The notes beneath the pieces were generated by a model. It was given only the letters and a program-made list of their open reading frames with translations. It was not told the origin of the DNA and did not search any database. Shown here in pieces: positions 1-9,724 of a stretch of 34,713 nucleotides of DNA. Every line of letters begins with the position of its first letter. The stretch's first letter is position 1. A program made the position numbers and the translations under genes. The stretch is from contig SDVU01000006.1 in assembly GCA_016256075.1 (NCBI GenBank), forward strand, positions 1-34,713, in the 5' to 3' direction. This stretch comes from Dictyocoela muelleri. Taxonomy: Eukaryota > Microsporidia.

Positions 1-56
1 ATATAGAATTTTTTTAATTTTCCCGCTTTGCGGGAAAATTAAAAAACTTCTATATA
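1..56. repeat. AT-rich hairpin with GCGGGAAAATT arms
   Basis: The arms ATATAGAA...AATTTTCCCGC and GCGGGAAAATT...TTCTATAT pair around a TTT loop. The left arm begins at the window edge, so a longer inverted repeat may continue outside. A similar stem (AGAAAATTTCCC / GGGGAATTTTCT) sits at the centre of the MITE near 18157-18207. No coding content. Confidence 0.6.
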
Positions 57-165
57 TGGCTTTATAAGAATTTATATTATTATATTTAAAGATAACTCGT
101 GATTTTACGCTTATTTAAACTAAATTTCATGCAATTTTCAGTTATAGATTCCGATTTCCCAAATT

Positions 166-452
166 ATAGTGGGGTTCCTAACCATTTAGAGATCCAAAAT
201 TTTTATGAAAAAAATTTAATATTTTTTTATGAACAAAAATTTATATTTTTTTTTGAAAATAAAAATATTGACTCTTAGGGTCTATAATATTACTAAAATG
301 ATTAATAATTTAATATAAAGACTTAGGTTGAACTCCTTAGGCGGTTTTACATTGTTATGGTCTCGCTATTGGCACACGTAGTGTTTTTGGCATTTGTTGA
401 TAAATAAGCGTATACCTGATGGCACGAATAACCTGTTGCGGCCACAATTATT
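166..452 (+). repeat. Diverged copy of palindromic repeat R1
   Basis: Matches the right half of the element at 4560-4964 in order: a GAAAATAAAAATATTGAC block, TAATATAAAGACTTAGGTTGAA, GGCGGTTTTA, GGCATTTG, AAATAAGCGTATACCTG and TGGCACGA. Only one arm is recognisable here. The start at 166 (GTGGGGTTCCTAACC) resembles the R2/hAT-like termini at 3699 and 14436. A minus-strand open frame crosses it but spans two repeat families and is not credible as a gene. Confidence 0.6.
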
Positions 453-1343
453 ACATTTTAAAAATTGACCTATAATTATACTTTTACTGTTTTCGGTTGG
501 CAAAATGTAGTAAAAGTAAAATTTTAAGTCAATTTTAAATTTGTAAATCAATATTCTAATTAACATAACATTTGGTATATCAATTATTTTTTTTATGTTT
601 CCTTTTTCTTCAAAATTACTGGTGCCTTTTAATAAAGCATAATTACTAGACTTCTTCCACATAAATAATAAAATTTTTTGATTTTATGTTTAGGATATAC
701 AATTATAGAGTAATAGTTTTTAAATTTCAAATTTTAACATACCTCTATGATTCACATTATGATATTATTTTATTATTTCTAAATTATACTTTTTTTAGTA
801 ACTGTTACTTTAAAAGTATTATTTAAAGTAAGAAATAATATCGTTTATGCAAAAATTTACAATCATACAAATTTATTAAATTAACCCCTAAAAATGATTT
901 ATTTATTATTAGTATCAAATTAGATGTATAAAAAATACATTTAAAAAAGAGATTACATTAATCTAACCATATTTTTTACAATTATCTTCTAACTTTGCAA
1001 TTTTTTTATCTTTTTAAGTATTTTTACGTAAATTGCCACTTAATAAAAAATTAATTTTATTATCTTTTAATATGTTTAGTATTGTTTTCACTACTTTTAT
1101 GCTTTTTCTACAGATGTTTTTCTGTCTATTGAAAAACTTTAAAATACTTATTAAAGAACTCGAGAACATTTGTATTTAAAGAAATCCCAGAGAAAATCAT
1201 TAAGAACATTCTGCAATTAAATTTTATAAATTTTATTATTATTATAAAATAATTTACAAAACATTTAAATAATTAATTTATTTTTTAATCACTAAATTTA
1301 CAACAGAACGAAAATTCGCCATTGAAGAATTTATACCTTACCC
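453..1343. other. No gene seen; AT-rich with a fragment of repeat R3
   Basis: At 540-640 there is a partial copy of repeat R3 (see 2083-2240): CATATCAATTATTTTTT-like block followed by AAATTACTGGTGC. The minus strand around 1020-1200 shows short coding-like stretches (NTNVLEFFNKYFKVF) that could be a very old transposase tail, but this is too weak to name. Confidence 0.5.
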
Positions 1344-1657
1344 CGGTGGTCGGCAAAGCGCATCTGCGAGCAAATTGTACCCGCGAGACGTTTTGGATAT
1401 ATCTACATGAGTTTTAAATATTTAAAGGAAAAAATATTGATAAATCTCTTACGCTTAACAGCTTCAATTTTTTGCTAATTATTTTTAGAGGTAATAAATA
1501 TGTAAAGTAAATGAATAAATTTAATGCCAAAGTTGGGTCGGAAGCAAATATTAGTTGGTATAAAATTTGTTTTTAATATATTTAGTACAAGTTGTACCCA
1601 TATGTGTTTTTGCTATGATCATGAGCCGATTTTTAGCAAAAAGGTTGCCGATCACTG
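1344..1657. mobile_element. hAT-type MITE with 8-bp target duplication
   Basis: A 314-bp non-autonomous element. The left end reads CGGTGGTCGGCAAAGCGCAT and the right end, on the other strand, CAGTGATCGGCAACCTTTTT. Both fit the CAGTGGTC(G/T)... termini of hAT transposons. It is flanked by CCTTACCC (1336-1343) and CCTTACAC (1658-1665), an 8-bp duplication with 7 of 8 matching, which is the hAT length. There is no open reading frame, so it was presumably moved by a transposase encoded elsewhere. The single mismatch in the duplication suggests a moderately old insertion. Confidence 0.8.
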
Positions 1658-1665
1658 CCTTACAC

Positions 1666-2082
1666 AAAATATCAAAAACATAACCTTTGAATAAATTTTC
1701 ATTACTTACATTAACAATTATTGTTCCCACCTTACGTTATATTATATATATCAACTATAATTTTTGGGCACAAATTTTGATTGATAAATGAAACCATATA
1801 GGTATGGGAATAAAAAAAATTGCGGGCGAATATTAGCCGAAAGCAAATTTTCTCCTCTGCGATAATTTTATCTCTTTAAATTATACCCTTTTTGATAACT
1901 CGCTGTTTAAAAGTTTTTCTACCATAAGAAATTATATCATATGGTAATTCATAGATGTATGTTGTAAATTTAAATTTGACGCTTTATCTAGAATTGTCAA
2001 TTCTAGCCCTAAAACCAAAAACTTATATATTTTGAAAAGAAAGATGTAGCAGATAGACCCTCTTTGAAAAATCAGCGATTTG
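1666..2082. other. No gene or element recognised
   Basis: AT-rich sequence with no open frame of note, no terminal repeats and no RNA-like fold that I can support. Confidence 0.5.
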
Positions 2083-2240
2083 GGAGTAAAAGTTAACTAA
2101 AAAATAATTGATATATAATTTCATGTTGTTTCGAGATATGAATTGTGTTTTTACAAATTGAATTCGATATATAGAATCGACATGAAATTTAACATATCAA
2201 TTATTTTTTAATTACTTTTCACCTCAAAATTACTGGTGCA
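2083..2240. repeat. Inverted repeat R3
   Basis: Left arm: AAAAAATAATTGATATATAA then TTTCATGT. Right arm: ACATGAAATTTAACATATCA then ATTATTTTTT. The arms pair around an AT-rich loop. The right arm and its tail (AAATTACTGGTGC) recur at 540-640, so this is a dispersed family and not a one-off hairpin. Confidence 0.6.
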
Positions 2241-2489
2241 TTTAAATATCGATTTATACATTTTTTTCATTAAGATTAAAAGTAAATTGTGACGGACTTA
2301 GAGACCCCCTCTCAGTTTTCTAATTCATAATTGTTAAGAGCATAGAGTATGTTTCTTATTTAAAATAACCTAAAAATCACGATATTAATTAATAATTAAA
2401 ATCCCGAGATTTTTTTTCACTACCAAATTTGAGCGAATTCCCAAATTTAGTAAATATATATTAATAAAAAAAGAAAAAACCCGTATCAA

Positions 2490-2600
2490 CATCCATTCCA
2501 GATTGACACCCACTCAATATCAGCACGACCCGCCCCCAATATTAGCTCCCACACCAATTCCACCCACACCTATAATAGCCCCGCGCCAAATAACTTCAAC
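2490..2600. other. Locally C-rich patch
   Basis: In otherwise AT-dominated DNA, this stretch of about 110 bases is rich in C on the plus strand (CACGACCCGCCCCCAATATT). The minus strand could read as a glycine-rich hydrophobic run (GAIIGVGGIGVGANIGGG) inside a short open stretch. There is no start codon context or longer frame. It may be a transferred or coding remnant inside element R2. Confidence 0.35.
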
Positions 2601-2786
2601 CTAAATGTACTCTTTCTAAAATATTCTTAATGCAGTCCATCTTTTCGCCACTTTCTGACTATCAGCAGTTTTTGAATTAATTAAAACTAAATAAATTTAT
2701 GCAAATACCGAAATTTTAAAAATGTTTTACTATTCATTTTATAAGTTATTTAATTGTCGTTTATTCTATTTTTAAAAGAAAAGGAA

Positions 2787-3238
2787 TGGGCCCGATAGCT
2801 CAGTGGTTAATACTCTTGAATGAAAAATTCAAGTATCGCGGTTCGAATTCCGCTGACGTCACTCTTTAATAAATAATGAGGGAATGACATAAAGCGGTCA
2901 AAACAATATAAGTAAAGTAAAAATATACAGTTGTTCCAGTGTGGTATAGCAGATTAAGACTTGGTATAATATGAAAATTAAGCAGAAGGGAGTCTCTTAG
3001 GAGTGGAGATGAGCGTGGCGACGCTTCTCGGCAAAAAGTAGTGAAAAATAAAAATTTAGTGGAAGACACTAATTACCTGTATCCTGCTGAGTCATTGATA
3101 AAATGGAAATTGCAATACTTCTGGGTAGCCTAGGAAGTGACGTATTATTGGAACACCAAGAACCAAAGGTCACAGACTACGGTAGGAGACAACTCTCCTG
3201 GGTTGACAGCTATGTAATTTGTCAGCATGTAATATTTA
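2787..3238 (+). mobile_element. tRNA-headed SINE (copy 1) with 14-bp target duplication
   Basis: The first ~75 bases are tRNA-like with an A box (TAGCTCAGTGGTTA) and a B box (GGTTCGAATTCC), the internal RNA polymerase III promoter. A body of about 375 bp unrelated to tRNA follows. TAAAAGAAAAGGAA occurs exactly on both sides (2773-2786 and 3239-3252), the mark of LINE-driven target-primed insertion. A second copy of almost the same length lies at 28338-28794 (-), and a truncated third at about 27495-27622. The anticodon arm is two bases too long and the acceptor ends do not pair, so the head is not a working tRNA gene. The identical duplication indicates a recent insertion. Confidence 0.85.
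2788..2862 (+). promoter_or_regulatory. Internal pol III promoter (A and B boxes) of the SINE
   Basis: The A box TAGCTCAGTGG fits the TRGYNNAGTNGG consensus. The B box GGTTCGAATTCC carries one extra T relative to GGTTCGANTCC. Their spacing fits a tRNA-derived promoter. The reverse copy at 28735-28794 keeps TAGCTAAGTGGTTA and GGTTTCAATCC. Confidence 0.7.
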
Positions 3239-3699
3239 TAAAAGAAAAGGAAATTTAAAAGTCACACAAATATAAAAAATATTTTTTTTTTAATAAACAG
3301 ATAATTTCTTAGTCTTGAAATTTAAAATATTTAAAATATTTAAGTTGCTATATTTTAATTTTTTACTCCTACCATTTCCACTAAAATTGTTTTTTTTCTA
3401 TTACCCTGAAAAAATGGGAGGAAAACTTACCAAAATTATAAAAGAAATTTCTGTACCATACTCCTAGAAATTTTAGACACAATTGAGAGTAATGCTTTTT
3501 TTATATGTAATAATATAAATATAATTTATTGAAAATAAATGAGTGATGATCTTGGGTGAGTGTTGATTGAGCGTTGGACAATAATTAATAATAAATATAT
3601 ATTAATCTCGCGATTTCAAGCTTATTAGAAATAAGAAAAATACTTGATGCTCTAACTGGTTAAGACTTACAATTCTTAGGAGAGGGTATCTAACCGTTG

Positions 3700-4069
3700 G
3701 GAACCCCAAAACTAATTCTCAAATATGTATACAAGACAATATAATAAAATTTTATTTTACATGGATATTTCAATATTTAATAGTTTGAATATTTTTAGAA
3801 ATAGTTGTCTTTGAAAAGTTATAATCGTAAATTTTTGTTTAAACTAGGATATTACTAAAAAATTTCATTAATAAAAAACTCACAACAGGTTTGGGCTACC
3901 TATTAAAAAAGGTAAATTTTATTCTTTATCGTGAATTTTATCTTGCGTATATTGTGAGAATTTTCTCATAAAAAAATCATGATTTTTGGAGATAGCGCAC
4001 CAGAAATTTGTGTGATTTTATATTTAAATTATTATTTAGATGGAACCATTGTATTAATATATTAAATTC
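3700..4069. other. No gene or element recognised
   Basis: AT-rich sequence between element R2 and the solo foldback arm. I see no open frame, terminal repeat or tandem array. Confidence 0.5.
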
Positions 4070-4360
4070 CCATGTATCTGTTAAAATAGATCATAACTCT
4101 GTTAAAAGAGTCTATAACTCTAAAAAAATGAGTCTGCAAATCTGAAAAATGGCTCTTTATTCTTTTATGAATATTGGTCTATAAGTTTGAAAAATGGGTC
4201 TAAAACATTAGGGAAAGTATCTATCACTTTAGAAAATGTTTTTTTTTGGTTTAGGAAAACGGTTCTATATCTTTGGGGAAATTGGTATATGCCTTTGGCA
4301 AATATTAGTCTATAACTTTGACAAAATGAGTCTTTAACTATGAAAAACCTTTTAATTCAA
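4070..4360. repeat. Degenerate 21-bp tandem array (solo foldback arm)
   Basis: About a dozen imperfect units of a motif near TCTATAACTTTGAAAAATGGG. The unit, its orientation, the lead-in (ATGTATCT...ATAACTCTGT) and the exit (GAAAAACCTTTTAA) match the right arm of the giant foldback element at 34020-34230 (exit GAAAAACCTGTAAA). This looks like a detached, decayed arm of the same family. Confidence 0.65.
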
Positions 4361-4559
4361 ACTAACATTAATTAAGTTATTATTAATTTAACATAATTAT
4401 ACATAATTTAACTTAATTTAATTTGTTATTAATTTAACATTAATTTAACTTATTATTTGTTAATTTTTTATTAATTTGGTTGCTTATTGATTTATTGGTT
4501 ATTAAACTTTTTAATTAATTTATTATTTATAAACTTTTTATTTATTTATCATTAATTAA
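4361..4559. repeat. AT-only degenerate repeats (TTAATTTAACATTAA-like)
   Basis: Low-complexity A/T sequence built from loose repeats of TTAATTTAACATTAA and TTTATTATTTATAAA. It follows the 21-bp array in the place where the giant foldback carries its terminus, so it may be replaced or decayed element DNA. Confidence 0.5.
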
Positions 4560-4964
4560 TAATTGTCGCGCGCCAACAGGTGTATCGTGCCAACAGCCGA
4601 AACCATTGTAATTTTTTTGTTCAACCGCCTCGGGAATTCAACCTAAGTCCTTATATTTAAATGATTAATAATATTAGCAATACTTTAGATTCGAAGGTTT
4701 AAAATTTTTGTGAAAAAAATTCATATATTTTTATTCAAAAAAAGTTATAAATTTTTTTTTGAAAATGAAAATATTGACCCCGAGAGGCTATAGTATTACT
4801 AATATTATTAATCATTGCAATATAAAGACTTAGGTTGAATTCACGAGGCGGTTTTACCAAAAAATTATAATGGTTTCTCTGTTGGCGCATCTAGTGTTTT
4901 AGGCATTTGCTAATAAATAAGCGTATACCTGTTGGCACGATACACCTGTTGGCGCGCCACAATA
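4560..4964. mobile_element. Palindromic MITE R1
   Basis: About 405 bp. The left end AATTGTCGCGCGCCAACAGG and right end CCTGTTGGCGCGCCACAATT are inverted copies. Further in, TATCGTGCCAACAG pairs with CTGTTGGCACGATA, and GAATTCAACCTAAGTC with GACTTAGGTTGAATTC. The CG-rich tips stand out in this AT-rich DNA. The right arm holds extra sequence (GGCATTTGCTAATAAATAAG) missing from the left arm. No coding capacity. A diverged half-copy is at 166-452. Confidence 0.75.
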
Positions 4965-5031
4965 ATTATGGCGTGCGAAGAGCGATAATGCGGACGCGCG
5001 CGCATTTTATATCTTAATTAACTTTATTGGC

Positions 5032-5344
5032 ACTAGGTTTTTATTGGGAGCACATAAAAACATTCATATATTTATGCTTATGATAAACCGAAAGAATATT
5101 TAAACTTCTCATCTCTTACTACTATGGGAGGTATAATTTCTATTGTTGTATAATACATTTAACTTCAATTAATTACCTAAAACATCAAAGATGTTTTAGG
5201 TAATTAATTGAAGTTAAATGTATTATACAACAATAAAAACATACATCCCATAGTAGTAAAAGATGAAAAGTTTAAATATTCTTTCGGTTTATCATAAGCT
5301 CAAATATATGAATGTTTTTATGTGCCCTCAATAAAAACCTAGTT
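5032..5344. mobile_element. Near-perfect palindrome (MITE), 313 bp
   Basis: The whole element is an inverted repeat centred at 5188 (AACATC-AAA-GATGTT). Ends are ACTAGGTTTTTATTG and CAATAAAAACCTAGT (allowing one indel). Arms of about 155 bp differ at only a few positions, suggesting a recent origin or ongoing arm correction. No reading frame and no clear target duplication. Confidence 0.8.
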
Positions 5345-6239
5345 CCCATTTTTTAATTCGAAATAGGGGTGACGTTTTGGTTCGTAAGGGTCCCTTAATA
5401 GTTTGATATAAATTTTTTTTGATTAAATTATTTATATCAAATTAAATTATAAATGGTGAGTCTTTTTGGTTAGGGTGGCATTTTGGTTTGTAACACAAAG
5501 AACGTGATTTATTTAAAAAAGATTCTATAGAATGCATGCGGTTATATTTCTATTTTTTTATTCAAGCATTTTTTATAAATTTTTTATTCCTCACATTTCC
5601 TCGAAATTTCCAACTTTGGATCATTTCATCATTTTAGACATTTTTTATCTATTCAAAATTTAAGATGATGCTTTTTGTATTGATTCTGCGGTTATGCAAC
5701 GAAATTTTTCTGTTTTTATGAGGAATTCCCGAGGAAAAAAAATCAAGTTACAAAATTCAATTAAATAGACTTATAAATAAAATTGTTTTGTTGGTAATTT
5801 TTATATTTAAATTGTTTTCGTAAAATTCCCCCATTATTATGAGAACATTTTTTTTATCTTGCAATTTGATAGATTAAAATTAATGATTTACATTTTCAAA
5901 ATTATTAATTTTAATTTTTGTAATTTCAATTATGGATATTAAGATTAAATTTTTAAATTGTGGATACCGTGGTCACCCCCCCTTCTAACACAATTTTTAA
6001 ACGAATATGATTTCTAAGATTTAAAAATAAACGAAATCAATTTTTATTCGATCGTTTAACGCTCGATTTGATTTTTTTTGAAAAATAAAAATCCTTGAAG
6101 GAAACTTCATATAAAGGAGCCATTCTACCACTATAAATTGCTCTTATATTAACATCTTTATTTATTAAAGGTTTATAAAATATAAAATTTCTATTACCTT
6201 TTATTCTCGAAATTGCTTTATTTTTGTTTTAAGATCGGC
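5345..6239. other. No gene seen; one short direct repeat
   Basis: GGTGACGTTTTGGTTCGTAA (about 5367) recurs as GGTGGCATTTTGGTTTGTAA (about 5472). Otherwise plain AT-rich DNA. The end of this stretch may include outlying, unrecognisable parts of the retroelement fossil that follows. Confidence 0.5.
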
Positions 6240-6800
6240 TCTTCTAATTACCATTTTAATTATAGAAATTAATCTGTAAGTGTGAATTTTTTAATGGAAA
6301 AAAATAAAAAGAGGCGCATTAAGAGTGCTGCATATAAGATTAAAACGTTTTTCAATAATATTTTCAATCTCGCATTTTTTTACTTTGAAAGCATACATTC
6401 TCATTATTTCATTTATCGTTTTATTGACTCGCTCTGAGATGATGTTTCCTGTTTGATTATTCTTGTGTTGTGTTTGGCAGTTTTTTCTTATTTTTGATAC
6501 CGAATCGTTAAAATAATTACTGACGTATTGATACCATGATCTGTCAATATACTTAGGAACTCCATATTTTCAAATTAGATATTTTTAAAGCTTTATTATA
6601 GATTTCGTTGTTATATTGTTGATTATTTTTATTCTAGAGAATCGGGTAATATATCAATAATGGTAAGAACAAATAATGTCTATCCCGTTAATTTTTCGAG
6701 GCTGACCATCGATCTCGCAATTGGGCGAAACGATGCTCGTTTTGTTCCAATTAAAAACCCCTATAAAAAATTGAAAACTTAAAAAAATCAAAATCATTAG
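6240..6800 (-). mobile_element. Ty3/gypsy-type integrase fossil
   Basis: The minus strand shows remnants of a retrotransposon integrase core: a YGVPKYI-like block leading to the second catalytic aspartate region, and a later (S)ERVNKTINEIMR block like the one around the catalytic glutamate. The element is broken many times and no terminal repeats were found. A related stretch occurs at about 10920-10960. It is an old fossil, truncated or buried next to the MULE element. Confidence 0.6.
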
Positions 6801-6846
6801 AATTGGTTTTAAAAGAAATTTTTTTTCAAGAAATAAGTGGTTATGT

Positions 6847-8500
6847 CTCAAAATATAGAATCCCGAAATATATAATCCCCAAAATATATAATTCCTAAAA
6901 TATATAAATCTAAAAATATATAATTCTCAAAATATATAATTCTCAAAATTGTTAAGGTAAAAACAAACATTTCAAAAATAAACTAAAATTAAATATTTAA
7001 TTTAATTGCACCTTTAAGCCCGTCAATTAATTCATTTAATGAAATGAGACATGATTTGTAAAGATTCCAAAGTCTTTCAATTTTTTTATTCTGATTAATA
7101 TATTTTCGTTTCCGCCTTCTTATAATTCCACCAGAAATTAAACGATTTTATTTAATTTCATTAAGGAATTGAATTTATTTTATTGTATTCAATATTTCGA
7201 AGAAAGACGCATTCGTCTTATTTATTTTTTTACTCAACTTCGAATGAAAACCTTCAGCTGCGTTGTTTGTTCTTCCTTTTAAAACTCCATAGTGAGACCA
7301 GACTTCGCGATTAAACAATGGCCTTTGATTATTTAGCCAATTTGCATTCACAAAATCGAATAGACTCTGCACATCTGTATCCAAGCTAGTAAATCTGTTT
7401 ATAATAATAAGCCATGCGTCATCTATATCTTCTTGCGGAACTAATGCTAGCGTTGAAATCATTTAGATCACATCAGAAAATTCACCGTTTTGAATATAAA
7501 GACCTACAAGTTCTAAACTTTGGACACCTCGCCATATTGATCGCCCAAAATGAAAGAAACATCCTTTGATTTGCGAATTTGGAAAACATATATTTATAGA
7601 ATATAAGCTGCTGTTACGAAATCAATTTGAATTACACTCGGAGAAAAATTGATTGATAAGATTGAAAGGGATAATTTGATTAGATCAAATGCTTTAATAT
7701 ACGTAAGTTGGGTTTTATAGATAAGAAGCAGTAAATTAAGGGGAAGTTATGTTTCGAAAATTCGCCATGTATGATATACACTTGAAAAAAACTATTTAGA
7801 ATGATTTGAAGGTTCCATCCATATAAATTTTATTATCTCGTTGGATTGTAAATCGTTTCAGATATTCCACATCAGTTAATATTATTATTTTTTCACTTTC
7901 TAAATCACTATGTAAGAGAAAATTTCTGCCATTTCGCAAATCAAATTTTATTATATCAATATTAAATGTGTCAAGAATACCGGTGAGGGGAAGATATTTT
8001 GATTTCAATCTGTATATAGATGATTTTAGATTATCAAAAGAGGCAAAGTTATTTACGATGATAAAATTATATCCGAGGGAATCACATAAATAAATATTTG
8101 CTTTGTTATATAAATTATTTGCAGAAATTAAAGGCGAAATTGTAAGCTTGTCGATAATAAAAACCTTAATTTTATATTTTAAAATTCTAAAAATGTCGGT
8201 AGTATGCATATGAACACCTCTAGTTTCAATTAAGACTTGGTCTAAAGTGATAGCGCGGGCGGCACAATTGATGTTGCTGCATTTCCAAAATTTTCGACCA
8301 TTACCACATACAATATTTTGAATATATATAAGTCGTTTATAATAAGTACTATCTTTCCTTTTTGATCTGTGATCCAAAAAAAATTGTTCATTATAAAAAG
8401 GGTAATTTTTAATTTAAGATTTATAAATTTAATAATTATATATTTTAAGAATTATAAAATTTGGGAATTATGTATTTTGGGAATTATATATTTTGGGAAG
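6847..8500 (-). mobile_element. Mutator-like (MULE) DNA transposon with tandem-repeat ends
   Basis: A decayed FLYWCH/MULE transposase is framed by inverted arrays. The left end carries about six units near CAAAATATATAATTCC (from 6847). The right end carries about four inverted units near GGAATTATATATTTTG (8420-8498). Tandem units inside the terminal inverted repeats are known in some MULEs. No clear 8-9 bp target duplication is visible, so exact ends are uncertain by a few bases. Confidence 0.7.
6990..8410 (-). pseudogene. MULE transposase with FLYWCH zinc finger, decayed
   Basis: Would cut and paste the surrounding element. In order on the minus strand: a FLYWCH-type finger (about 8190-8377: FFLDHRS..., WKCSNINC, HMHTTD); the first catalytic aspartate in IYMDGTFKS (about 7800); a GCFFHFGRSIWR block of the MULE core (about 7540); and the third acidic residue in RTNNAAEGFHSKL (about 7250). 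A lysine/arginine-rich tail follows to about 6990. The two long frames, 7796-8377 and 7175-7462, share one phase but are separated by stops, one of them directly before the second frame. No ATG precedes the finger. The gene is therefore dead but young enough that most motifs are readable. Confidence 0.8.
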
Positions 8501-9032
8501 TCACGGAAATAAGTATCAAGATGTTGTAAAATTGTTTTAATTTTTAATAAAATGTTTTGATTAATGATCCTCGCTAGAATTTTCGCTGCTCTTCCGTTTA
8601 ACGGGGTTCTATTTTTTTACAAAAATAGGTAGCTCATTTAATGGATAATAATCGATTTTTAGGTAGTATTCCCTGTAATTATTCATTTACAATACTCCCA
8701 TGGTAGCCCGTTTAAAAAGAAGCACAAAATTTTCAAATAAGTGATACTGTCAATGGTTCATATTTTTTAATTAGTCTCTTTATGATCACTGTCTTATTAT
8801 TTTTTTATTACCCATACAGTTATTTCAAAAAAGACCTTTAGTTATATTAAATTTGATCTGTTGCTGTTCTTTTAATTACTTTAACTTCTTTTCTTTGTAA
8901 GAAGTATGTGGTGTTCGTATATTGGTTTAAACTTATATGCCATGATTCTAAAGCATTTGTTTTTAATGGTTCACATTCAACAGTTCATTCGTAAGTTGAC
9001 CAAAAGTGAGGATTGAAAATTTAAATTTCAAT
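8501..9032. other. No confident gene; possible coding remnants on minus strand
   Basis: The minus strand has short coding-like runs separated by stops (for example IKRLIKKYEPLTVSL). They could belong to the same retroelement debris as 6240-6800, split by the MULE, but no diagnostic motif is visible. Confidence 0.35.
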
Positions 9033-9105
9033 ATCTGTCGCGCGCCAAGCCTGCAACTGCGCACTACCCGCTACCAGGTTCAAGTCTCGATTAGACTCGT
9101 TTTAA
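9033..9105 (+). repeat. tRNA-related repeat with B box, copy 1
   Basis: Contains ACTACCCGCTACCAGGTTCA then AGTCTCGATTAGA. The B-box-like GGTTCAAGTCTC and its CG-rich lead-in recur inverted at 9455-9500 and 9725-9840. This suggests a second, old tRNA-derived SINE family, distinct from the one at 2787. Confidence 0.5.
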
Positions 9106-9151
9106 TTTTTTTTAATAATTTTCCCTTTTATAGTTTTTATTAAAGAAATTC

Positions 9152-9223
9152 AATTACCGGGATTCAAACCAAACAAACTCAAACTTTTGACTACTAATAT
9201 TCTACCACTAGACTACACGACAC
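9152..9223 (-). repeat. tRNA-like sequence (A and B boxes), probably not functional
   Basis: On the minus strand an A box (TAGTCTAGTGGTAG) and a B box (GGTTTGAATCCC) are about 35 bases apart, as in a tRNA gene. The acceptor ends do not pair, the anticodon region does not form a normal 7-base loop and the T stem is poor. A tRNA pseudogene or SINE head is more likely than a working tRNA; no anticodon is assigned. Confidence 0.5.
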
Positions 9224-9237
9224 AATTAATTAAATTA

Positions 9238-9330
9238 CTAATATTTTAATATCAATAAAAAATATTAATAAAAAATATTAATAAAAAATATTTATGAAAA
9301 TATTGATAAAAAATATTTAAAAAAACATTT
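9238..9330. repeat. Short AT tandem repeat (AAAAAATATTAAT)n
   Basis: Five or more imperfect units of about 13 bases, ending in TATTTATGAAAATATTGAT variants. Simple-sequence expansion. Confidence 0.6.
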
Positions 9331-9454
9331 GACACGATGATGTATATTAAATTAGATATATAAACCTTATTGCTTAAAATTTTGACCTTTATATATAAAG
9401 AGGTTCAATATTAAACTATAGCTGAATTGACATAATTTATTAATAAGAAAGTTT

Positions 9455-9500
9455 AAATCGAGACTAAAACCTAATAGCGGCCTGAGTGCGACACATTTAT
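9455..9500 (-). repeat. tRNA-related repeat, fragment copy 2
   Basis: AATCGAGACTAAAACCTAAT then AGCGGCCTGAGTGCG is an inverted, diverged match to the B-box region at 9033-9105. Only the 3' part is present. Confidence 0.45.
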
Positions 9501-9724
9501 ATTCTTTTTTATTTTATTTTTTTGTGTACTTTAATTAAAATAAAATTCTATAAATCTTTAAAAATGACAGTGTTGATAATAAAAAATTATTTAGATGTAA
9601 AAATCCATTAAGACAATAAAAAAATCAAAAATCAAAAACAAAAAATCAAAATTAAAATAATTAAAAATTAAAAAATTAAAAAAAAATATAAATAAAAATA
9701 AAAAAAAGATAAAATTAAAAATAA

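Larger units (their letters stand above)
2294..3699. mobile_element. Inverted-repeat element R2, host of a SINE
   Basis: The left arm (about 2294-2400: AGAGACCCCCTCTCAG..., GAGCATAGAGTATGTTTCTT) is inverted at about 3566-3699 (...AAGAAAAATACTTGATGCTC, AGGAGAGGGTATCTAACCG). A shorter copy of the family lies at 14135-14440. The outer ends (GGGGTTCCCAACGGTTAG and CTGGTTCTCAAACGAGTTA in the other copy) recall hAT termini, but no clean target duplication is visible, so the superfamily is uncertain. The interior has no transposase. It contains the SINE at 2787-3238, which inserted later. Confidence 0.55.

Noticed and set aside
366-662. 98-codon minus-strand frame with a CNNCG motif
   Set aside because: It runs through two unrelated dispersed repeats (R1 and R3), and the paired cysteines lack a second pair in proper spacing, so a zinc-ribbon gene is not supported.
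1000-1200. Fifth transposase remnant on the minus strand
   Set aside because: An NTNVLEFF-like run resembles the third-acid block of Merlin or MULE enzymes, but no other motif supports it.
2788-2862. Functional tRNA gene
   Set aside because: The anticodon arm is two bases too long, the acceptor ends do not pair and the B box has an extra base; it is the head of a repeated SINE.
4070-4360. CRISPR-like array
   Set aside because: The units are adjacent and degenerate with no unique spacers, the unit matches a foldback arm, and the genome is eukaryotic.
9152-9223. Functional tRNA gene on the minus strand
   Set aside because: Box motifs are good, but the cloverleaf fails at the acceptor, anticodon and T arms.
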